Assembly (NCBI GenBank): GCA_022510385.1
Contig: JAFLTQ010000019.1
Coordinates: forward strand, 1 to 53,688
Length of the DNA stretch: 53,688 nt
Direction: 5' to 3'
DNA from: Muribaculaceae bacterium
GTDB lineage: Bacteria; Bacteroidota; Bacteroidia; Bacteroidales; Muribaculaceae
Each line of letters begins with the position of its first letter. The stretch's first letter is position 1. Positions 41,153 to 50,403 of this stretch are shown piece after piece. Below the pieces are notes generated by a model. The model did no database searches and was not told the DNA's origin. It saw only the letters and a program-made list of their open reading frames with translations. A program made the translations under genes and the position numbers.

Positions 41153-43588
41153 ATGCGGCTTTCAGACTTAAAACCCGGAGAAACGGGAATCATCGTGAAG
41201 ATTCTTGGACATGGCGCTTTTCGTAAGAGAGTCATGGAAATGGGGTTTGTAAAAGGTCGGCAAATCACTTTGGTTCTGAATGCCCCTTTGCAAGATCCAA
41301 TCAAATTCCACTTAATGGATTATGAAGTGTCTCTGAGAAAATCCGAGGCAAACATGATTGAGATAGAGCCGATTACGGAATTTGATAAAGAGATAGAGGA
41401 GAAGATCAATGTAGAACCCATAGAAAAAGAATCTCAGAAAGCCAATAAGGCAAAAACTATCAATATCGCCCTTGTAGGGAATCCGAATTGTGGGAAAACC
41501 TCTCTTTTCAATATAGTTTCGGGAGCACATGAGCACGTAGGGAATTATGCCGGTGTTACGGTAGGAGCGAAAGAGGGGAAGATGAAATACAAGGGATATG
41601 AATTCAATGTAGTTGACCTTCCGGGCACATATTCTCTCTCTGCCTATTCTCCGGAGGAACTCTATGTGATGCGATATCTCCGGGAAGAGACTCCTGACGT
41701 CATAGTGAATGTTGTGGTGGCATCCAATATTGAAAGAAATCTTTTTCTCACTACAGAACTTATAGACATGAACCGGAGTATGGTGATCGCTCTCAATATG
41801 TTTGATGAGTTGGAAAAACACCATATAAAGCTTGAATATGATGTTCTTGGGAAAATGCTTGGAGTGCCGATTGTTCCTACGATAGCGGCTACCGGTTGGG
41901 GCATCGATAAACTACTTGATACAATAATAGAGGTTTATGAGTTGCAGAATCCAGACACCCGGCATATCCATATAAGGATGAGGCCTGAAATAGAGGATTC
42001 TCTCAGACTTTTAGTTGACTCACTAAAGAAAGAGAAAGATCTTCCACAAAGATTTTCACCACGCTTCCTTGCAATAAAATTTTTGGAAAAGGATCCGGAG
42101 ACGCAGACTATGTTGAGGGATTATCCCCGTTATAATGAATGGGAAGGAATAAGAGGTTCGTTGAATTCGAGGTTGGAAAAAGAATTGGGAGAGGATGCGT
42201 CAGCTATAATATCTGCAGAGAAATTTGGATTCATTCAGGGAGCTCTCGCGGAAACGATGGTTTCTCAGGGGGATAAAGATGATAACTCAACAAAGATTAT
42301 AGATGCTTTTGTTACCAACAAATTGTTCGGTTTCCCGATTTTTATATTGATAATGTGGCTGATGTTTTGGGCCACCTTCCAAATCGGAACCTATCCAATG
42401 GAATGGATAGAAAGTTTGATAAGCTGGATTTCGAATCTTTTGGGAGAACATATGCATGACGGTCCATTTAAAGACCTTTTGCTCGACGGCATAATCGGAG
42501 GTGTCGGATCGGTCATAGTTTTTCTGCCCAATATTCTCATCTTATATACATTTATATCCTTTATGGAGGATTCGGGATATATGGCCCGTGTAGCATTCAT
42601 TATGGATAAACTGATGCACCGCATGGGACTGCATGGAAAGTCGTTTATACCAATGGTGATGGGCTTTGGATGTAACGTTCCGGCCATAATGTCTACGCGA
42701 ATAATAGAGAGCCATTCAAGCCGTCTGATCACTATTCTCATAAACCCCTTTATAAGTTGCTCGGCTCGAATCCCGATATATGTATTGCTGGCAGGTGCCT
42801 TCTTCCCACATTATGGAGCCTGGATTTTTGTGGGGCTTTATCTTCTTGGGATAATCGTTGCGATTTTTACGGCCCGATTGATGAGAAAATTTTGGTTTAA
42901 AACTGATGAAACTCCCTTTGTGATGGAATTGCCTCCATATCGGATGCCTACAGCCAAGGCTACTCTCAGAAATATGTGGGCTAAGGCTGACCAGTATATA
43001 AAAAAAATGGGAGGTCTGATTCTTGTTGCTTCAATAATTATCTGGGCCTTATCCTATTTCCCCAGATATAATGAAAATGATATACCGGAAGATTTTGTAG
43101 TGACAGCCATTGCGGAATTACCACCTGAGATTTTGGAAGATATTGACGGGGAACGGTTAGAAGAAATGGTTTTGAAAGAATACCAGGAGAGTCATTCAAT
43201 ATTAAGCTATGTAGGGAAGTTTGTACAGCCGGTAATGGAGCCGTTAGACTTTGGATGGAAGGCATGTTGCTCTTTGTTGGCAGGATGTGCAGCTAAGGAG
43301 GTTGTAGTGTCAACATTGGGTGTGCTATATGTAGGAGACGATGATGCCGAACTTTTGTCAGTTCGGCTCAGGACACCCTCAAAAATTACCGGTAAGGCTC
43401 CTTTCAGTCAGGCATCAGCGTTAGGTTTCCTTGTTTTTGTATTGCTCTATTTCCCATGTGTAGCAACAATCACAGCTATAGTTAAAGAGACGGGCACATG
43501 GCGATGGGGACTATTCTCGGTTTTGTATAACACATCACTTGCCTGGGGCTTGGCATGGATAACGTATCGGATAGCCTTATTATTCTAA
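41153..43588 (+). CDS. feoB: Ferrous iron transporter FeoA-FeoB fusion
   Basis: Inner-membrane Fe2+ permease, 811 residues. The first 75 residues are a FeoA (SH3-like) domain (LSDLKPGETGIIVKILGHG), fused to FeoB as in many Bacteroidetes. G-domain motifs: GNPNCGKTS (about 107-115), VTVGAKEG switch, DLPGTYSL, and NMFD (about 213-216). The C-terminal membrane part has two gate motifs, GFGCNVPAIMSTR (about 502-514) and the later GCAAKEVVVSTLGVLY (about 705-720), the second related by the internal duplication of the Gate domains. No feoC follows. The promoter carries a palindrome and is probably iron-regulated. It ends convergent with dgkA. Confidence 0.95.
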   Translation: MRLSDLKPGETGIIVKILGHGAFRKRVMEMGFVKGRQITLVLNAPLQDPIKFHLMDYEVSLRKSEANMIEIEPITEFDKEIEEKINVEPIEKESQKANKAKTINIALVGNPNCGKTSLFNIVSGAHEHVGNYAGVTVGAKEGKMKYKGYEFNVVDLPGTYSLSAYSPEELYVMRYLREETPDVIVNVVVASNIERNLFLTTELIDMNRSMVIALNMFDELEKHHIKLEYDVLGKMLGVPIVPTIAATGWGIDKLLDTIIEVYELQNPDTRHIHIRMRPEIEDSLRLLVDSLKKEKDLPQRFSPRFLAIKFLEKDPETQTMLRDYPRYNEWEGIRGSLNSRLEKELGEDASAIISAEKFGFIQGALAETMVSQGDKDDNSTKIIDAFVTNKLFGFPIFILIMWLMFWATFQIGTYPMEWIESLISWISNLLGEHMHDGPFKDLLLDGIIGGVGSVIVFLPNILILYTFISFMEDSGYMARVAFIMDKLMHRMGLHGKSFIPMVMGFGCNVPAIMSTRIIESHSSRLITILINPFISCSARIPIYVLLAGAFFPHYGAWIFVGLYLLGIIVAIFTARLMRKFWFKTDETPFVMELPPYRMPTAKATLRNMWAKADQYIKKMGGLILVASIIIWALSYFPRYNENDIPEDFVVTAIAELPPEILEDIDGERLEEMVLKEYQESHSILSYVGKFVQPVMEPLDFGWKACCSLLAGCAAKEVVVSTLGVLYVGDDDAELLSVRLRTPSKITGKAPFSQASALGFLVFVLLYFPCVATITAIVKETGTWRWGLFSVLYNTSLAWGLAWITYRIALLF

Positions 43589-43616
43589 GTGTATTCCAGC
43601 GGGTTTTTAAACAGCC

Positions 43617-43982
43617 CTAAAATAAGATAATCAGACGGGGTATAAAAATAATCAGCCCGATTACAGCGCTTGCTATTGATATTGCCAAAACGGCTCCTGC
43701 TGCGACATCTTTAGCTATTTTAATAAGAGGATCCCTTTCAGGTGAAACTTTGTCGGAAAGCTTTTCAATTGCCGTGTTGAAAGCTTCAGCCATAAATACA
43801 CTTCCTATGCAAACCACTATAAGACACCATTCCATAGATGAGATTTCAAGAAGAATTGCCGCTATAATGGTCAGAATAGCTATGCAGGCATGAATCCTCA
43901 TATGAGGTTCATTTATCAAGAGATATTGCAATCCCCTGAAAGCGTAAGAAAAAGCAGCTTTACGTCTCCCGAAGTATCCCAT
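43617..43982 (-). CDS. dgkA: Diacylglycerol/undecaprenol kinase
   Basis: Small inner-membrane lipid kinase of the DgkA family, 121 residues, with three membrane helices. The catalytic region EAFNTAIEKLSDKVSPERDP (about 66-85) with Glu, Asn and Lys, then IKIAKDVAAGAV, is the family signature. In most bacteria other than enterics this family phosphorylates undecaprenol. It is 3 nt after the PAP2 phosphatase gene, so a kinase and a phosphatase acting on lipid carriers are made from the same transcript. It is convergent with feoB. Confidence 0.9.
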   Translation of the reverse strand: MGYFGRRKAAFSYAFRGLQYLLINEPHMRIHACIAILTIIAAILLEISSMEWCLIVVCIGSVFMAEAFNTAIEKLSDKVSPERDPLIKIAKDVAAGAVLAISIASAVIGLIIFIPRLIILF

Positions 43983-43985
43983 TAG

Positions 43986-44567
43986 TCAAAAAGAGAAAGA
44001 TGCATAGATTCCAATGTTTTCTCCATCGGTGACAGGGGAGATTTTCACGTCATGTTTCTTTACGAAAGGACGAGTGAAAATGTATGCCGAGCCTGCTCCT
44101 ATGGCAGCGCCGGCCAATACATCATACCAATAATGTTTTTTAGCAAAACATCGACCCCACCCTACATAAGTGGCTATAACATAGGCGGGAGCTCCCCATG
44201 ACCATCCATATCGTCGCTGCAAATAAGCGGCACTTGCAAACGTCACGGCTGCATGCCCCGACGGAAATGAATGATTGTTGCTAAAATCAGGCCGTTGCTC
44301 TTTTACAGTGTATTTTAATAATAATGTTAATGAGGCGGTTGCAGCAGCTGTCTCAAATCCTTGCAATAATCCTTTCCAATCTTTTTCACATAAAGTCAAA
44401 GTGAGTCCGGCTGCAGGAAGAAGTAGGGCGAAAACATCTGTTGAGATCCTTACCCCTTTTTGACTTTTACTCGGGTTGAATACCTGAGGTTGGGAGAGTG
44501 GTGGGTTTTGGGCACAAAGAGATAAGTTCAGGCAAAGTAATATTATGACAACCACCCTGTTTCTCAT
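43986..44567 (-). CDS. PAP2-family phosphatase
   Basis: A 193-residue protein with a signal or first transmembrane segment (about 1-19). Conserved motifs of the acid phosphatase/lipid phosphatase family: KEQRP (about 98-102) for the K-x6-RP motif, PSGHAAV (about 113-119) and GRCFAKKHYWYDVLAG (about 143-158), which supplies the SRxxxxxHxxxD-like motif (with GR). The likely substrate is undecaprenyl or phosphatidylglycerol phosphate. Its ATG directly abuts the stop of the upstream PD40 gene (TAA then ATG), with 3 nt to dgkA downstream. The pair makes a lipid-carrier phosphate cycle likely. Confidence 0.88.
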   Translation of the reverse strand: MRNRVVVIILLCLNLSLCAQNPPLSQPQVFNPSKSQKGVRISTDVFALLLPAAGLTLTLCEKDWKGLLQGFETAAATASLTLLLKYTVKEQRPDFSNNHSFPSGHAAVTFASAAYLQRRYGWSWGAPAYVIATYVGWGRCFAKKHYWYDVLAGAAIGAGSAYIFTRPFVKKHDVKISPVTDGENIGIYASFSF

Positions 44568-45533
44568 TTATTTCAGGTTATTTAGTATTTGCTGATACTC
44601 TTTTTCTTTTCCTTCCTCCCAGGTTAACCTGTAGTTGCTTATTTTAGCTAATTCCGAAAGATTTTCTGTATCTGCCGGATAGTTTTGTCTGATGTCGTCA
44701 AGAAGATATAAATACAGAGTTACATCTCCTCCCGGTGAATTCCTGTCGGTGGCCAGCCACGCAAGACCTTTCTCTTCATCCACAACCAACATGAAATCAT
44801 CATATGGGGAATTGAATGGCATGCCTAAATTCAGAGGCTGCAAAGTTTTTCCTGTGATTGGCTCTTTTTGAACCACAAACAGGTCAAATCCACCCATGGA
44901 ATCATCTCCGTTGTTAGCGAAATAAAGAGTTTGTCCATCTCCTGACATGAAAGGGAAGGCATAGTCTCCTGTAGTAGTCATCTCATTGCTGAAAATTTCA
45001 TGGCTTTCCCAAGTGCCGTCACCCAATTTATAGCTTTCCCATAAATGCAATTCTCCATCTGAATTGGCCACCGGAGCAATAAGATAATCCCTTCCTTCGC
45101 TCAAAAAAGCGACATCATTAGATTTTAAATCCGGTTTTTTTAAATTGAAAGATGGAATATATCCTACCGAACCCGCAGAGGCAGATGTCTTGAGGGCCTT
45201 GAAAAAACTGTTTCTGGGGATTTGGATTGAATCAAGCACCACAATTTTCTGCACTCTGCCGAATGCATTAGTGGCAATGTTAAGTTGATTTGAAAATATT
45301 TCAAATTCTTGATCAGGATTCTTCTTTGCTTTTTTTAATGCGGCTTCATACTCTTCGAGCAGATCAGCAGCAGATTCAAAATCATAATTTAAGAAATCCT
45401 CCCGAGCTTTTTGAAACATCTCGGAAGCGGTAAGTTTTTTAGTGGTGCTCTTCTTAGCCGCGAAGGATGGACATCCGAAGGAAAAGGCTAAAAACAAGAG
45501 AGTTATTATAAATAATCTTTGTGCCAATTTCAT
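44568..45533 (-). CDS. Secreted PD40 beta-propeller-like protein
   Basis: A 321-residue protein with signal peptide (about 1-25, SFAAKK). Residues 35-105 are a helical segment of TPR type (ASEMFQKAREDFLNYDFESA). Residues about 130-290 contain the PD40/TolB-like motif pattern with FPFMSGDGQTLYFANNGDD (about 195-213) followed by MGGFDLFVV, and a weaker TDRNSPGGDVTLYLY repeat. This style is shared with periplasmic proteins of Bacteroidetes that associate with gliding/secretion or peptidoglycan-linked complexes; the exact role is unknown. It is the first gene of the PD40-PAP2-dgkA operon and is divergent from etfB with a promoter at 45554-45561. Confidence 0.7.
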   Translation of the reverse strand: MKLAQRLFIITLLFLAFSFGCPSFAAKKSTTKKLTASEMFQKAREDFLNYDFESAADLLEEYEAALKKAKKNPDQEFEIFSNQLNIATNAFGRVQKIVVLDSIQIPRNSFFKALKTSASAGSVGYIPSFNLKKPDLKSNDVAFLSEGRDYLIAPVANSDGELHLWESYKLGDGTWESHEIFSNEMTTTGDYAFPFMSGDGQTLYFANNGDDSMGGFDLFVVQKEPITGKTLQPLNLGMPFNSPYDDFMLVVDEEKGLAWLATDRNSPGGDVTLYLYLLDDIRQNYPADTENLSELAKISNYRLTWEEGKEKEYQQILNNLK

Positions 45534-45553
45534 GTAGTGTTAAATGAGTAAGG

Positions 45554-45561
45554 CAAATATA
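45554..45561 (-). promoter_or_regulatory. -7 box of the PD40-PAP2-dgkA operon
   Basis: Minus-strand TATATTTG followed by C. It lies back to back with the etfB promoter in a 120-bp divergent region. Confidence 0.5.
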
Positions 45562-45573
45562 AGAAAATTTTAG

Positions 45574-45609
45574 TAACTTTGCACATATTGTGTGTTTACT
45601 CAGAGTAAA
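45574..45609 (+). promoter_or_regulatory. etfBA promoter with downstream palindrome
   Basis: -7 box TAACTTTG followed by C (45574-45581), start near 45588. A 7-1-7 perfect palindrome TTTACTC-A-GAGTAAA at 45595-45609 lies a few bases after the start and may be a repressor site. Confidence 0.5.
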
Positions 45610-45653
45610 TATAACGATAAATAGAAAGAAACTATAAACAATCATAAAAACTT

Positions 45654-46523
45654 ATGAGCTTAAACATTATTGTACTCGCAAAACAGGTTCCGGACACTCG
45701 GAATGTAGGGAAAGATGCGATGAAAGCCGACGGCACCGTCAATAGGGCGGCTTTGCCGGCGATCTTCAATCCCGAAGACCTGAATGCTCTTGAACAGGCA
45801 TTGCGTCTAAAAGAGAGCCATCCCGGCAGCAAGGTGACAATTCTGACAATGGGTCCGGCACGTGCAGCTGAAATAATAAGGGAAGGTATGTTCCGTGGAG
45901 CAGACGGTGGCGTGGTGCTTTCAGACCGCGCATTTGCCGGCAGCGACACTTTAGCAACATCTTATGCCATCAGCGCAGCAATCAAGAAAATGGGTGATTA
46001 CGATATTATCATCGGTGGTCGTCAGGCAATTGATGGAGATACTGCACAGGTTGGTCCTCAGGTGGCAGAAAAACTTGGTATCCCCCAAATCACCTATGCC
46101 GAAGAAATTGAGAAAGTAGATGGCAAGGATATCATCGTGAAAAGAAGAATTGAATCAGGCATCGAGACTGTCAAAGGGAAACTTCCGCTCGTTGTTACGG
46201 TCAATGGTTCTGCAGCGGAATGTAGGCCAAGAAATGCTAAGGCAGTCCAGAAATTCAAATATGCAGCCGTTCCCTCAGAGGTGGCAGACGATGAAAAGAA
46301 ACGTGAATTTATCGCAGAGCGTCCTTATTTAAAAATAGGAGAATGGAGCGCTAACGACGTTAATGCCGATCTTGCTCAATGTGGCTTGGCCGGATCACCG
46401 ACAAAGGTGAAATCTATTCAAAACGTTGTCTTCACTGCCAAAGAGGCAAGAAAAATTGAGAATGACGACGCTGAACTCGAAAATCTTATAATTGACCTTA
46501 TCGCAAACCATACGATCGGTTGA
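45654..46523 (+). CDS. etfB: Electron transfer flavoprotein beta subunit
   Basis: ETF beta subunit (FixA type), 289 residues, AMP/FAD-binding half of the heterodimer that takes electrons from acyl-CoA dehydrogenases. N-terminal IVLAKQVPDTRNVG and NPEDLNALEQALRL are family signatures; IIGGRQAIDGDTAQVGPQVA (about 120-139) is the ADP-binding region. The etfA and acyl-CoA dehydrogenase genes follow in the same operon (30 nt and overlap), so the electron donor is evident. Some ETFs bifurcate electrons; sequence alone does not decide it here. Confidence 0.95.
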   Translation: MSLNIIVLAKQVPDTRNVGKDAMKADGTVNRAALPAIFNPEDLNALEQALRLKESHPGSKVTILTMGPARAAEIIREGMFRGADGGVVLSDRAFAGSDTLATSYAISAAIKKMGDYDIIIGGRQAIDGDTAQVGPQVAEKLGIPQITYAEEIEKVDGKDIIVKRRIESGIETVKGKLPLVVTVNGSAAECRPRNAKAVQKFKYAAVPSEVADDEKKREFIAERPYLKIGEWSANDVNADLAQCGLAGSPTKVKSIQNVVFTAKEARKIENDDAELENLIIDLIANHTIG

Positions 46524-46553
46524 TAACCATAATAACTTTAAAACGAAAGAAAA

Positions 46554-47582
46554 ATGGCAGACAAAAACAACCTTATTGTATACTGCGAATACGAAGATGG
46601 AAAAGTCTCTGACGTGAGTCTTGAATTGCTGACCAAGGGAAGGCAATTAGCAGATAAACTGGGGATTAAATTAGAGGCAGTCGTGGCAGGAGATAATCTT
46701 AAGGATATCGAGCGTCAAATTATGCCCTACGGAGTAGACACTATATATAAGTTTGAAGATAAAAGACTTTATCCTTACACCTCACTTCCTCATTCCTCAA
46801 TCCTTATCAATCTCTTCAAGGAAATTGAGCCAAGAATTGCTTTTATGGGGGCAACATCAATCGGCCGCGACCTGGGTCCGCGTGTTTCATCGGCTTTGCA
46901 TAGCGGCCTCACAGCTGATTGCACTTCATTGGAAATCGGGGATTATACCGATGTCAAGTCCGGTAAAGAATATAAGGATCTTCTCTATCAGATACGCCCT
47001 GCATTCGGTGGTAATATCGTTGCAACAATTGTTAATCCCGACTGCCGTCCTCAAATGGCAACAGTCAGGGAGGGGGTGATGAAGAAAGAAATCAAAGACT
47101 CCAACTATAAAGGAGAAGTTAAGGATCTTGACGTTAATAAATATACAAATCCGGAGGATTTTGTGATAGATATCATTGATCGTCAGGTAGCTAAATCAAA
47201 GGTAAACCTTAAGGGAAGTCCGATAATAGTGGCAGGAGGTTATGGAGTTGGAAGCAAGGAAAACTTTGATATCTTGCAAGACCTTGCCGACACTTTAGGA
47301 GCTGAAGTGGGAGCCAGCCGAGCAGCGGTAGATGCCGGATGGGTTGAACATGAACGTCAGATTGGTCAGACGGGAGTTACAGTTCGTCCGAAGTTATACA
47401 TAGCTTGCGGCATTTCAGGTCAGATTCAACATATCGCAGGAATGCAAGATTCAGCCCTGATAATTTCAATCAATTCCGATCCGGATGCTCCAATCAATAA
47501 AATTGCCGATTATGTAATAACCGGTAAATTTGAAGATGTTGTGCCCAAATTAATCAAGTATTATAAAAAGAATTCTAAATAA
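46554..47582 (+). CDS. etfA: Electron transfer flavoprotein alpha subunit
   Basis: ETF alpha subunit (FixB), 342 residues. The C-terminal FAD domain is clear: VAGGYGVGSKENF, VGASRAAVDAGW, QIGQTGVTVRPKLYIACGIS (about 265-284) and SINSDPDAPINKIADY (about 303-318). The stop codon (47580-47582) overlaps the start codon of the acyl-CoA dehydrogenase (47582-47584), giving translational coupling. The etfB start is 30 nt upstream. Confidence 0.95.
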   Translation: MADKNNLIVYCEYEDGKVSDVSLELLTKGRQLADKLGIKLEAVVAGDNLKDIERQIMPYGVDTIYKFEDKRLYPYTSLPHSSILINLFKEIEPRIAFMGATSIGRDLGPRVSSALHSGLTADCTSLEIGDYTDVKSGKEYKDLLYQIRPAFGGNIVATIVNPDCRPQMATVREGVMKKEIKDSNYKGEVKDLDVNKYTNPEDFVIDIIDRQVAKSKVNLKGSPIIVAGGYGVGSKENFDILQDLADTLGAEVGASRAAVDAGWVEHERQIGQTGVTVRPKLYIACGISGQIQHIAGMQDSALIISINSDPDAPINKIADYVITGKFEDVVPKLIKYYKKNSK

Positions 47583-49315
47583 TGGCAAATTTTTATAAAG
47601 ACAACGATAATCTCAAGCATTATCTAAACCATCCTATGATGGAGAAGATAGTGGAATTGAAAGAGAGAAATTTCGCCGATGCAGACAAATATGACTATGC
47701 GCCTCAGGATTTTGCCGACGCTATGGATAGCTACGACAGAGTGCTGGAGATAGTAGGAGATATATGCGCTAATGTCATAGCCGAAAATGCAGAAGAGATC
47801 GACCATGAGGGCCCGTCAGTGAAGAACGGGAGAGTGGTATATGCAGCCGGCACAGAGCGGAATCTTGATGCATGCCGTAAGGCAGGACTAATGGGGATGT
47901 CGATGCCACGTAGGCTTGGGGGCCTTAACTTCCCTATCACTCCCTATATAATGGCAGCCGATATGGTGAGCCGTGCGGATGCTGCATTTGAAAATATATG
48001 GGGTCTTCAGGATTGTGCGGAAACTATTTATGAGTTTGCCAACGATGAGCAGAAGCAGAAATATATTCCAAGAGTCTGCGAAGGGGAAACCATGTCGATG
48101 GACCTTACGGAACCTGATGCAGGCTCCGACCTTCAGTCTGTGATGTTGAAAGCCACAAAGAAGGAGGATGGGAGCTATGTGCTCAACGGAGTGAAACGTT
48201 TCATCACAAACGGTGACAGTGATATTCACTTAGTGCTTGCCCGTTCAGAAGAGGGGTCGAAGGATGGTCGCGGTCTTTCAATGTTTATCTATGATAAACG
48301 CAATGGCGGCGTAAATGTCCGTAGAATTGAGAACAAGATGGGAATCAAGGGTAGTCCAACATGCGAGCTTGTCTATAAAGATGCTCCGGCAGAACTTGTG
48401 GGTAGCACAAGGTTAGGACTTATCAAGTATGTAATGGCCTTGATGAACGGTGCTCGTCTTGGTATAGCAGCACAGTCTGTTGGAATCAGCGAAGCCGCTT
48501 ATAGAGAGGCCCTCTCTTATGCCAAAGACAGAAAACAATTTGGCAAACCTATCATAGAGTTTCCTGCCGTGGCTGAAATTATTTCAACAATGAAGGCCAA
48601 GCTTGATGCTTCCCGCGCCCTCCTGTATGCATGTTCACGATTTGTAGATATGTATAAGATCTACGATGACATCGCTAAGGAGCGTCCGTTGACTCCGGAG
48701 GAGAAACAGGAGCAGAAGTATTATAGTAAGCTGGCTGATGCATTTACTCCTTTGGCCAAGGGTATGACTTCAGAATTCTGCAACCAAAATACCTACGATG
48801 CAATTCAGATTCACGGAGGCTCCGGTTTTATGAAGGATTATACCTGCGAAAGACTTTATAGAGATGCACGTATCACGTCAATCTATGAGGGGACAACCCA
48901 ACTGCAGGTGGTTGCAGCAATTCGCCACGTCTCAACCGGTACTTATCTTAACAAGATAAAAGAGTTTGAGAATGAATCTGTTGCTCCGGAAAATGAAGGA
49001 ATCAAGAATACCCTCGTATTCATGACTCAGCAATATGCAGATGCAGTGCAAACTGTGTTTGGGGTAGATGATCAATCTTTCCATGATTTCATGGCACGTC
49101 GTCTTGTGGAGATGGCCGGCCACATAATCATGGGATATCTTCTACTTGAGGATGTAGCAAGGAACGAAGATTTTCGGAAATCACTTGAGGTCTACGTTAA
49201 ATATGGACAGGCTCAGGTTGCAGCTCATGCTTCCTTTATCGGTAATTTCCAGCCTCAACAGATTGAGGATTACCTATATAAGGAGCAAGAGGAAACAAGT
49301 CAGGCAGAAGCGTAA
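47582..49315 (+). CDS. Acyl-CoA dehydrogenase
   Basis: A flavin-dependent dehydrogenase, 577 residues, longer than classical ACADs (about 380) because of a C-terminal extension. N-terminal region with GLMGMSMPRRLGGLNFPI; FAD/substrate motif MDLTEPDAGSDLQSVMLKAT (about 176-195); catalytic base Glu in SIYEGTTQLQ (about residue 433); helix HGGSGF and RDARIT. It overlaps etfA by 1 nt, so it delivers electrons to ETF. Substrate specificity (butyryl, branched or longer acyl) cannot be told. The ETF-linked position in an anaerobe suggests an energy-conserving, reductive use as an alternative. A strong terminator follows. Confidence 0.92.
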   Translation: MANFYKDNDNLKHYLNHPMMEKIVELKERNFADADKYDYAPQDFADAMDSYDRVLEIVGDICANVIAENAEEIDHEGPSVKNGRVVYAAGTERNLDACRKAGLMGMSMPRRLGGLNFPITPYIMAADMVSRADAAFENIWGLQDCAETIYEFANDEQKQKYIPRVCEGETMSMDLTEPDAGSDLQSVMLKATKKEDGSYVLNGVKRFITNGDSDIHLVLARSEEGSKDGRGLSMFIYDKRNGGVNVRRIENKMGIKGSPTCELVYKDAPAELVGSTRLGLIKYVMALMNGARLGIAAQSVGISEAAYREALSYAKDRKQFGKPIIEFPAVAEIISTMKAKLDASRALLYACSRFVDMYKIYDDIAKERPLTPEEKQEQKYYSKLADAFTPLAKGMTSEFCNQNTYDAIQIHGGSGFMKDYTCERLYRDARITSIYEGTTQLQVVAAIRHVSTGTYLNKIKEFENESVAPENEGIKNTLVFMTQQYADAVQTVFGVDDQSFHDFMARRLVEMAGHIIMGYLLLEDVARNEDFRKSLEVYVKYGQAQVAAHASFIGNFQPQQIEDYLYKEQEETSQAEA

Positions 49316-49339
49316 CTATTATTGTTAATCACCATTCAT

Positions 49340-49375
49340 AAACCATTCTCCGATTTTTAAAGCGGGGGATGGTTT
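49340..49375 (+). terminator. Terminator after the acyl-CoA dehydrogenase
   Basis: 13-bp stem (two G-U pairs) AAACCATTCTCCG / CGGGGGATGGTTT at 49340-49352 and 49363-49375, followed by a T tract to 49379. Confidence 0.85.
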
Positions 49376-49449
49376 TTTTATATAATTGAGGAGTCAATAA
49401 AGCTTGAAAACGAAAGGGCAAAATGCTTTAAAATCCCCATTTTTTTAGT

Positions 49450-49772
49450 TAAATTTGCATTATAGAAGGGTATAGCCAAACAAAACTACGACAGCTCATA
49501 GAAGCTGAAAAATTAAGACGTCCTTATCGAAATAATTGACAACTTTATGCCCTTTGTTATTTAATAGTTTGACTACCTGCTTTCTATATAAGATTGCAGG
49601 AATAGAAGGTATGTTTATATCTGAATAAAATACCTAAAACAATCTGACATTGAAAGATCTTGATGAGGAAACAGTAGTCTCGAAGTAAATTTCAGGTCAG
49701 TTGGATTCAAACGAGATAACCGGTCGGTAGTATCCTGACAATTCCACAAGTCGTAATCTTCAGAGCGATATT
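49450..49772 (+). promoter_or_regulatory. Capsule-locus promoter and long leader before upxY
   Basis: -7 box TAAATTTG followed by C (49450-49457), start near 49464, thus a leader of about 309 nt before upxY. It holds two mutually exclusive stems: CCTGC/GCAGG (49576-49580 with 49596-49600) and TTCTAT/ATAGAA (49582-49587 with 49602-49607). Near the end lies an ops-like sequence GTCGGTAGTATCC (49723-49735; 9 of 13 match to the E. coli ops element). UpxY-family proteins act on leaders of capsule operons, so this is a plausible recruitment site. The function is inferred. Confidence 0.5.
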
Positions 49773-50342
49773 TTGAGCAAAGAGCCTCAGAATAATACTT
49801 CCTGCCTTGATGATCTGAGTAACACTTGGTTTGTGATGCGTGATCTCAAAAGAGCCAATGCAAATATCAAGGCATGGCAGATATTGACTGAAGCAGGCTT
49901 TGAGGTATTTACGCCGATGCATTGGAAAATTTACGATAAAAATGGACGAAAAGTCAGAAAATATGTGCCGGTGATTTCAGATTTATTGTTTGTTCACACT
50001 CAACGCGATAAACTCGATCCAATAGTAAAGAAAACAGAGACATTACAATATCGCTTTTCAAAAAATAGTCATTCAGTTCCTATGACAGTATCAGAAGCTG
50101 AAATGAACAAATTTATCAGGGCGATAGAAAATTCCGAATCCGTAAGATATTATAAGCCGGAAGAGATAACATCAAGTTTCAAGGGGAGAAAAATAAGAAT
50201 AGTAGGAGGTAGTTTAAATGGTTATGAGGGAAAGCTTCTAACTACAAGAGGATCAAAAGTGAAACGGCTCATGATTGAAATCCCGAATCTGCTACATGCA
50301 GGAATTGAAGTGCATCCTGATTTTATCCAGTTTATAGATTAA
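49773..50342 (+). CDS. UpxY-family transcription antiterminator
   Basis: NusG/RfaH-related protein, 189 residues, encoded at the head of capsule or exopolysaccharide operons in Bacteroidales. The NusG N-terminal domain (about 17-115) is seen as NTWFVMRDLKRANANIKAWQ and FTPMHWKIY, and the KOW-like C-terminal domain as KGRKIRIVGGSLNGYEGKLL (about 131-150). In Bacteroides, each UpxY prevents premature termination in its own locus leader. It is followed after 61 nt by the Wza-like and Wzc-like genes. It is preceded by an approximately 309-nt leader with candidate control hairpins. Confidence 0.88.
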   Translation: MSKEPQNNTSCLDDLSNTWFVMRDLKRANANIKAWQILTEAGFEVFTPMHWKIYDKNGRKVRKYVPVISDLLFVHTQRDKLDPIVKKTETLQYRFSKNSHSVPMTVSEAEMNKFIRAIENSESVRYYKPEEITSSFKGRKIRIVGGSLNGYEGKLLTTRGSKVKRLMIEIPNLLHAGIEVHPDFIQFID

Positions 50343-50403
50343 GAATTCTTAAAATTATAGAAAAGGAATTAGTAGATTGATAAATTAATTTATTCATATA
50401 AAG

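Noticed and set aside
41312..41824. 170-codon minus-strand ORF in feoB
   Set aside because: Antisense to the FeoA/G-domain coding region, with no features of its own.
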